DNA of 61,472 nt. Source: Candidatus Omnitrophota bacterium (GTDB lineage: Bacteria > Omnitrophota > Gorgyraeia > Gygaellales > Profunditerraquicolaceae). The position numbers were made by a program, and so were the translations under genes. The stretch spans positions 1 to 61,472 of the forward strand of contig JAOAET010000046.1 of NCBI GenBank assembly GCA_026416665.1, in the 5' to 3' direction. Below are positions 60,436 to 61,472 of this stretch, piece after piece. The notes beneath the pieces are model-generated. The model made no database searches. It was not told where the DNA came from and saw only the letters and a program-made list of their open reading frames with translations. Every line of letters begins with the position of its first letter. Position 1 is the stretch's first letter.

Positions 60436-61472
60436 ATGAGTAAAAAAACGATTGTGTTTGCTATCTTGGCGTTGGTAGTCGGCATTACTTTTTCTGCCTA
60501 CGCTGAGGTGCAGAATGTCAAAGTGGGCGGTGATTTAGGCGTAATTGGCGCAACCCGCTCCAACTTGGATTTTACTAAAGATGCAGATGCAGATGCTTGG
60601 GTTGGCCAGGCAAGGGTAAAAATTGATGCAGAGTTAACTGACAATGTAGGGGTTACTTTTCGTCTCTTAAACGAGAGAGTATGGGGTGGCACAGCTGATG
60701 ACAACAGCGAAGAAGTAGATGTTGACCTTGCCTATGTAACAATGAAAGAGTTCTTAAACGACACTGTAGGATTTCCTTGGACAGTGGTTGTTGGTCGGCA
60801 GAACATCCAGTTGGGTAGTGGTCTTTTAATAGGTGCTGCTGGAACAAATAAATCCAACACCACCCAGTTACCTGCGGGTTTAGGTGATTTAAGCTTAAGT
60901 TCTGCCTTTGATGCAATTGTCAATGTAATGGATTTTTCACCTTTAACTGTTACTGCTGCTTATGTAAAAGCTTCTGAAGGTGCTATCAACGAGGGCAAGG
61001 ATTCCAATGTCTGGGCATTGGCTGGCTCTTTTAATCTTGGTGAGGAATATAAGAACGCAGTAATTGAAGGTGCTTATGTTCTTGATTCTACCAAGAAAGC
61101 CAATATCCACAACTATGATGTGCGTTTGGTGGTCTCACCTCTAGAAAATCTGGGTGTGGAAGCAGAGTATGCTTACCAAACAAGATTGGATTTAAAACCA
61201 ACTTTAAAAAAGACTAAGAACGCCGATGTTATCCGTTTGGCTGCTTCTTTGGGTTTACCAGATGTGGCTTGGGCTCCAACCATTGGTCTGGACTATGCTC
61301 GTTTGTCCAAATATTGGAACCCAATGCATGAAAATTGGGTGCCTGCAGATTTAGCCAATGCGCTTTTTGACAATACCAACTGCCAGCTTATTGGTGCAAC
61401 TGTTTCGGCAAAACCAATGGATGCATTACTTTTGAAACTGCGCTATGCCAATTTAAGAGCAGCTAAAAAGTT
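60436..61472 (+). CDS. Outer-membrane porin-like beta-barrel protein (3'-truncated by window edge)
   Basis: The ATG at 60436 follows AAAAGGAGG. A Sec signal peptide (MSKKTIVFAILALVVGITFSAYA) is cut before Glu24. The remaining 322 visible residues show alternating polar/hydrophobic strands, many Gly, Tyr, Asp and Asn, and no other domain, as in porins; the frame is open to the window end. A short acidic repeat (DADADAW) lies near residue 54. Codon choice is richer in GCC, AAC and ACC than in neighbouring genes, in line with high expression. Exact porin family is uncertain. Confidence 0.8.
   Translation, partial: MSKKTIVFAILALVVGITFSAYAEVQNVKVGGDLGVIGATRSNLDFTKDADADAWVGQARVKIDAELTDNVGVTFRLLNERVWGGTADDNSEEVDVDLAYVTMKEFLNDTVGFPWTVVVGRQNIQLGSGLLIGAAGTNKSNTTQLPAGLGDLSLSSAFDAIVNVMDFSPLTVTAAYVKASEGAINEGKDSNVWALAGSFNLGEEYKNAVIEGAYVLDSTKKANIHNYDVRLVVSPLENLGVEAEYAYQTRLDLKPTLKKTKNADVIRLAASLGLPDVAWAPTIGLDYARLSKYWNPMHENWVPADLANALFDNTNCQLIGATVSAKPMDALLLKLRYANLRAAKK

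Noticed and set aside
1-61472. CRISPR arrays, insertion sequences, prophage or attachment sites
   Set aside because: No regularly spaced repeats, transposase or integrase genes, or tRNA-flanking direct repeats are seen; all three tRNAs are flanked by ordinary genes.

Overview
The window is one gene-dense, AT-rich stretch (about 66 protein genes and 3 tRNAs) of a bacterial chromosome. Several traits point to a diderm bacterium of the PVC superphylum, most likely Omnitrophota-like: a small basic protein of the type seen in Chlamydiae, Verrucomicrobia, Planctomycetes and Omnitrophota (32030-32299), an outer-membrane porin gene at the right edge, ADP-heptose genes for lipopolysaccharide, type IV pilins and SPOR/LysM envelope proteins. 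The phylum is an inference from family recognition, not from a tree. All genes but one lie on the + strand, with short spacings and frequent ATGA-type overlaps, so most are co-transcribed and translationally coupled.

Layout. 1-3179: pilC (cut by the left edge) and four prepilin-like genes. 3389-9065: an STT3-type oligosaccharyltransferase, a DPM1-like GT2, a GT4, tRNA-Ala and a zinc-ribbon methyltransferase, together a surface-glycan or N-glycosylation block. 9074-12362: an AmmeMemoRadiSam set whose radical SAM enzyme and Memo-AMMECR1 fusion both carry N-terminal export signals, followed by a CcdA/DsbD-like membrane protein. 12364-17397: rsmE, mtaB, rpsU, a TIM-barrel isomerase, a second Memo protein without signal peptide, DUF1844, Trm112-like and aroQ. 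17468-21926: M24 peptidase, efp, accB, accC, Asp23, amaP. 21958-25892: a phosphofructokinase with PPi-type residues, gmhA, hldE2, a ThiD2-like protein, thiC, tRNA-Gly. 25918-34664: LysM/M23 lipoprotein, AAA ATPase, phosphodiesterase, HIT, dgt, GAF-HD-GYP, SPOR protein, small basic protein, M50 protease, aroB and, on the - strand, a GspB-like protein.

34875-53568: guaB3-guaA, dnaE, HU, hisS, an aspS lacking its usual insertion domain, phoH, 7TM-HD, ybeY, recO, panE, polX, apbE, mgtE, panB. 53743-60122: glyRS, ppdK, a short primary-type sigma factor, apt, tRNA-Arg and a PHP phosphoesterase. 60123-61472: a promoter, a structured leader containing a 12-codon upstream ORF, and a porin gene cut by the right edge.

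How parts work together: aroB and aroQ supply shikimate precursors; panE and panB make pantoate; accB and accC start fatty-acid synthesis; the ThiD2-like protein and ThiC make the thiamin pyrimidine; PPi-type PFK and PPDK suggest pyrophosphate-linked glycolysis. The most unusual region is the apparently exported AmmeMemoRadiSam module next to a membrane reductant carrier; next come the porin leader, the STT3/pilin association and the long hairpin before the sigma factor gene.
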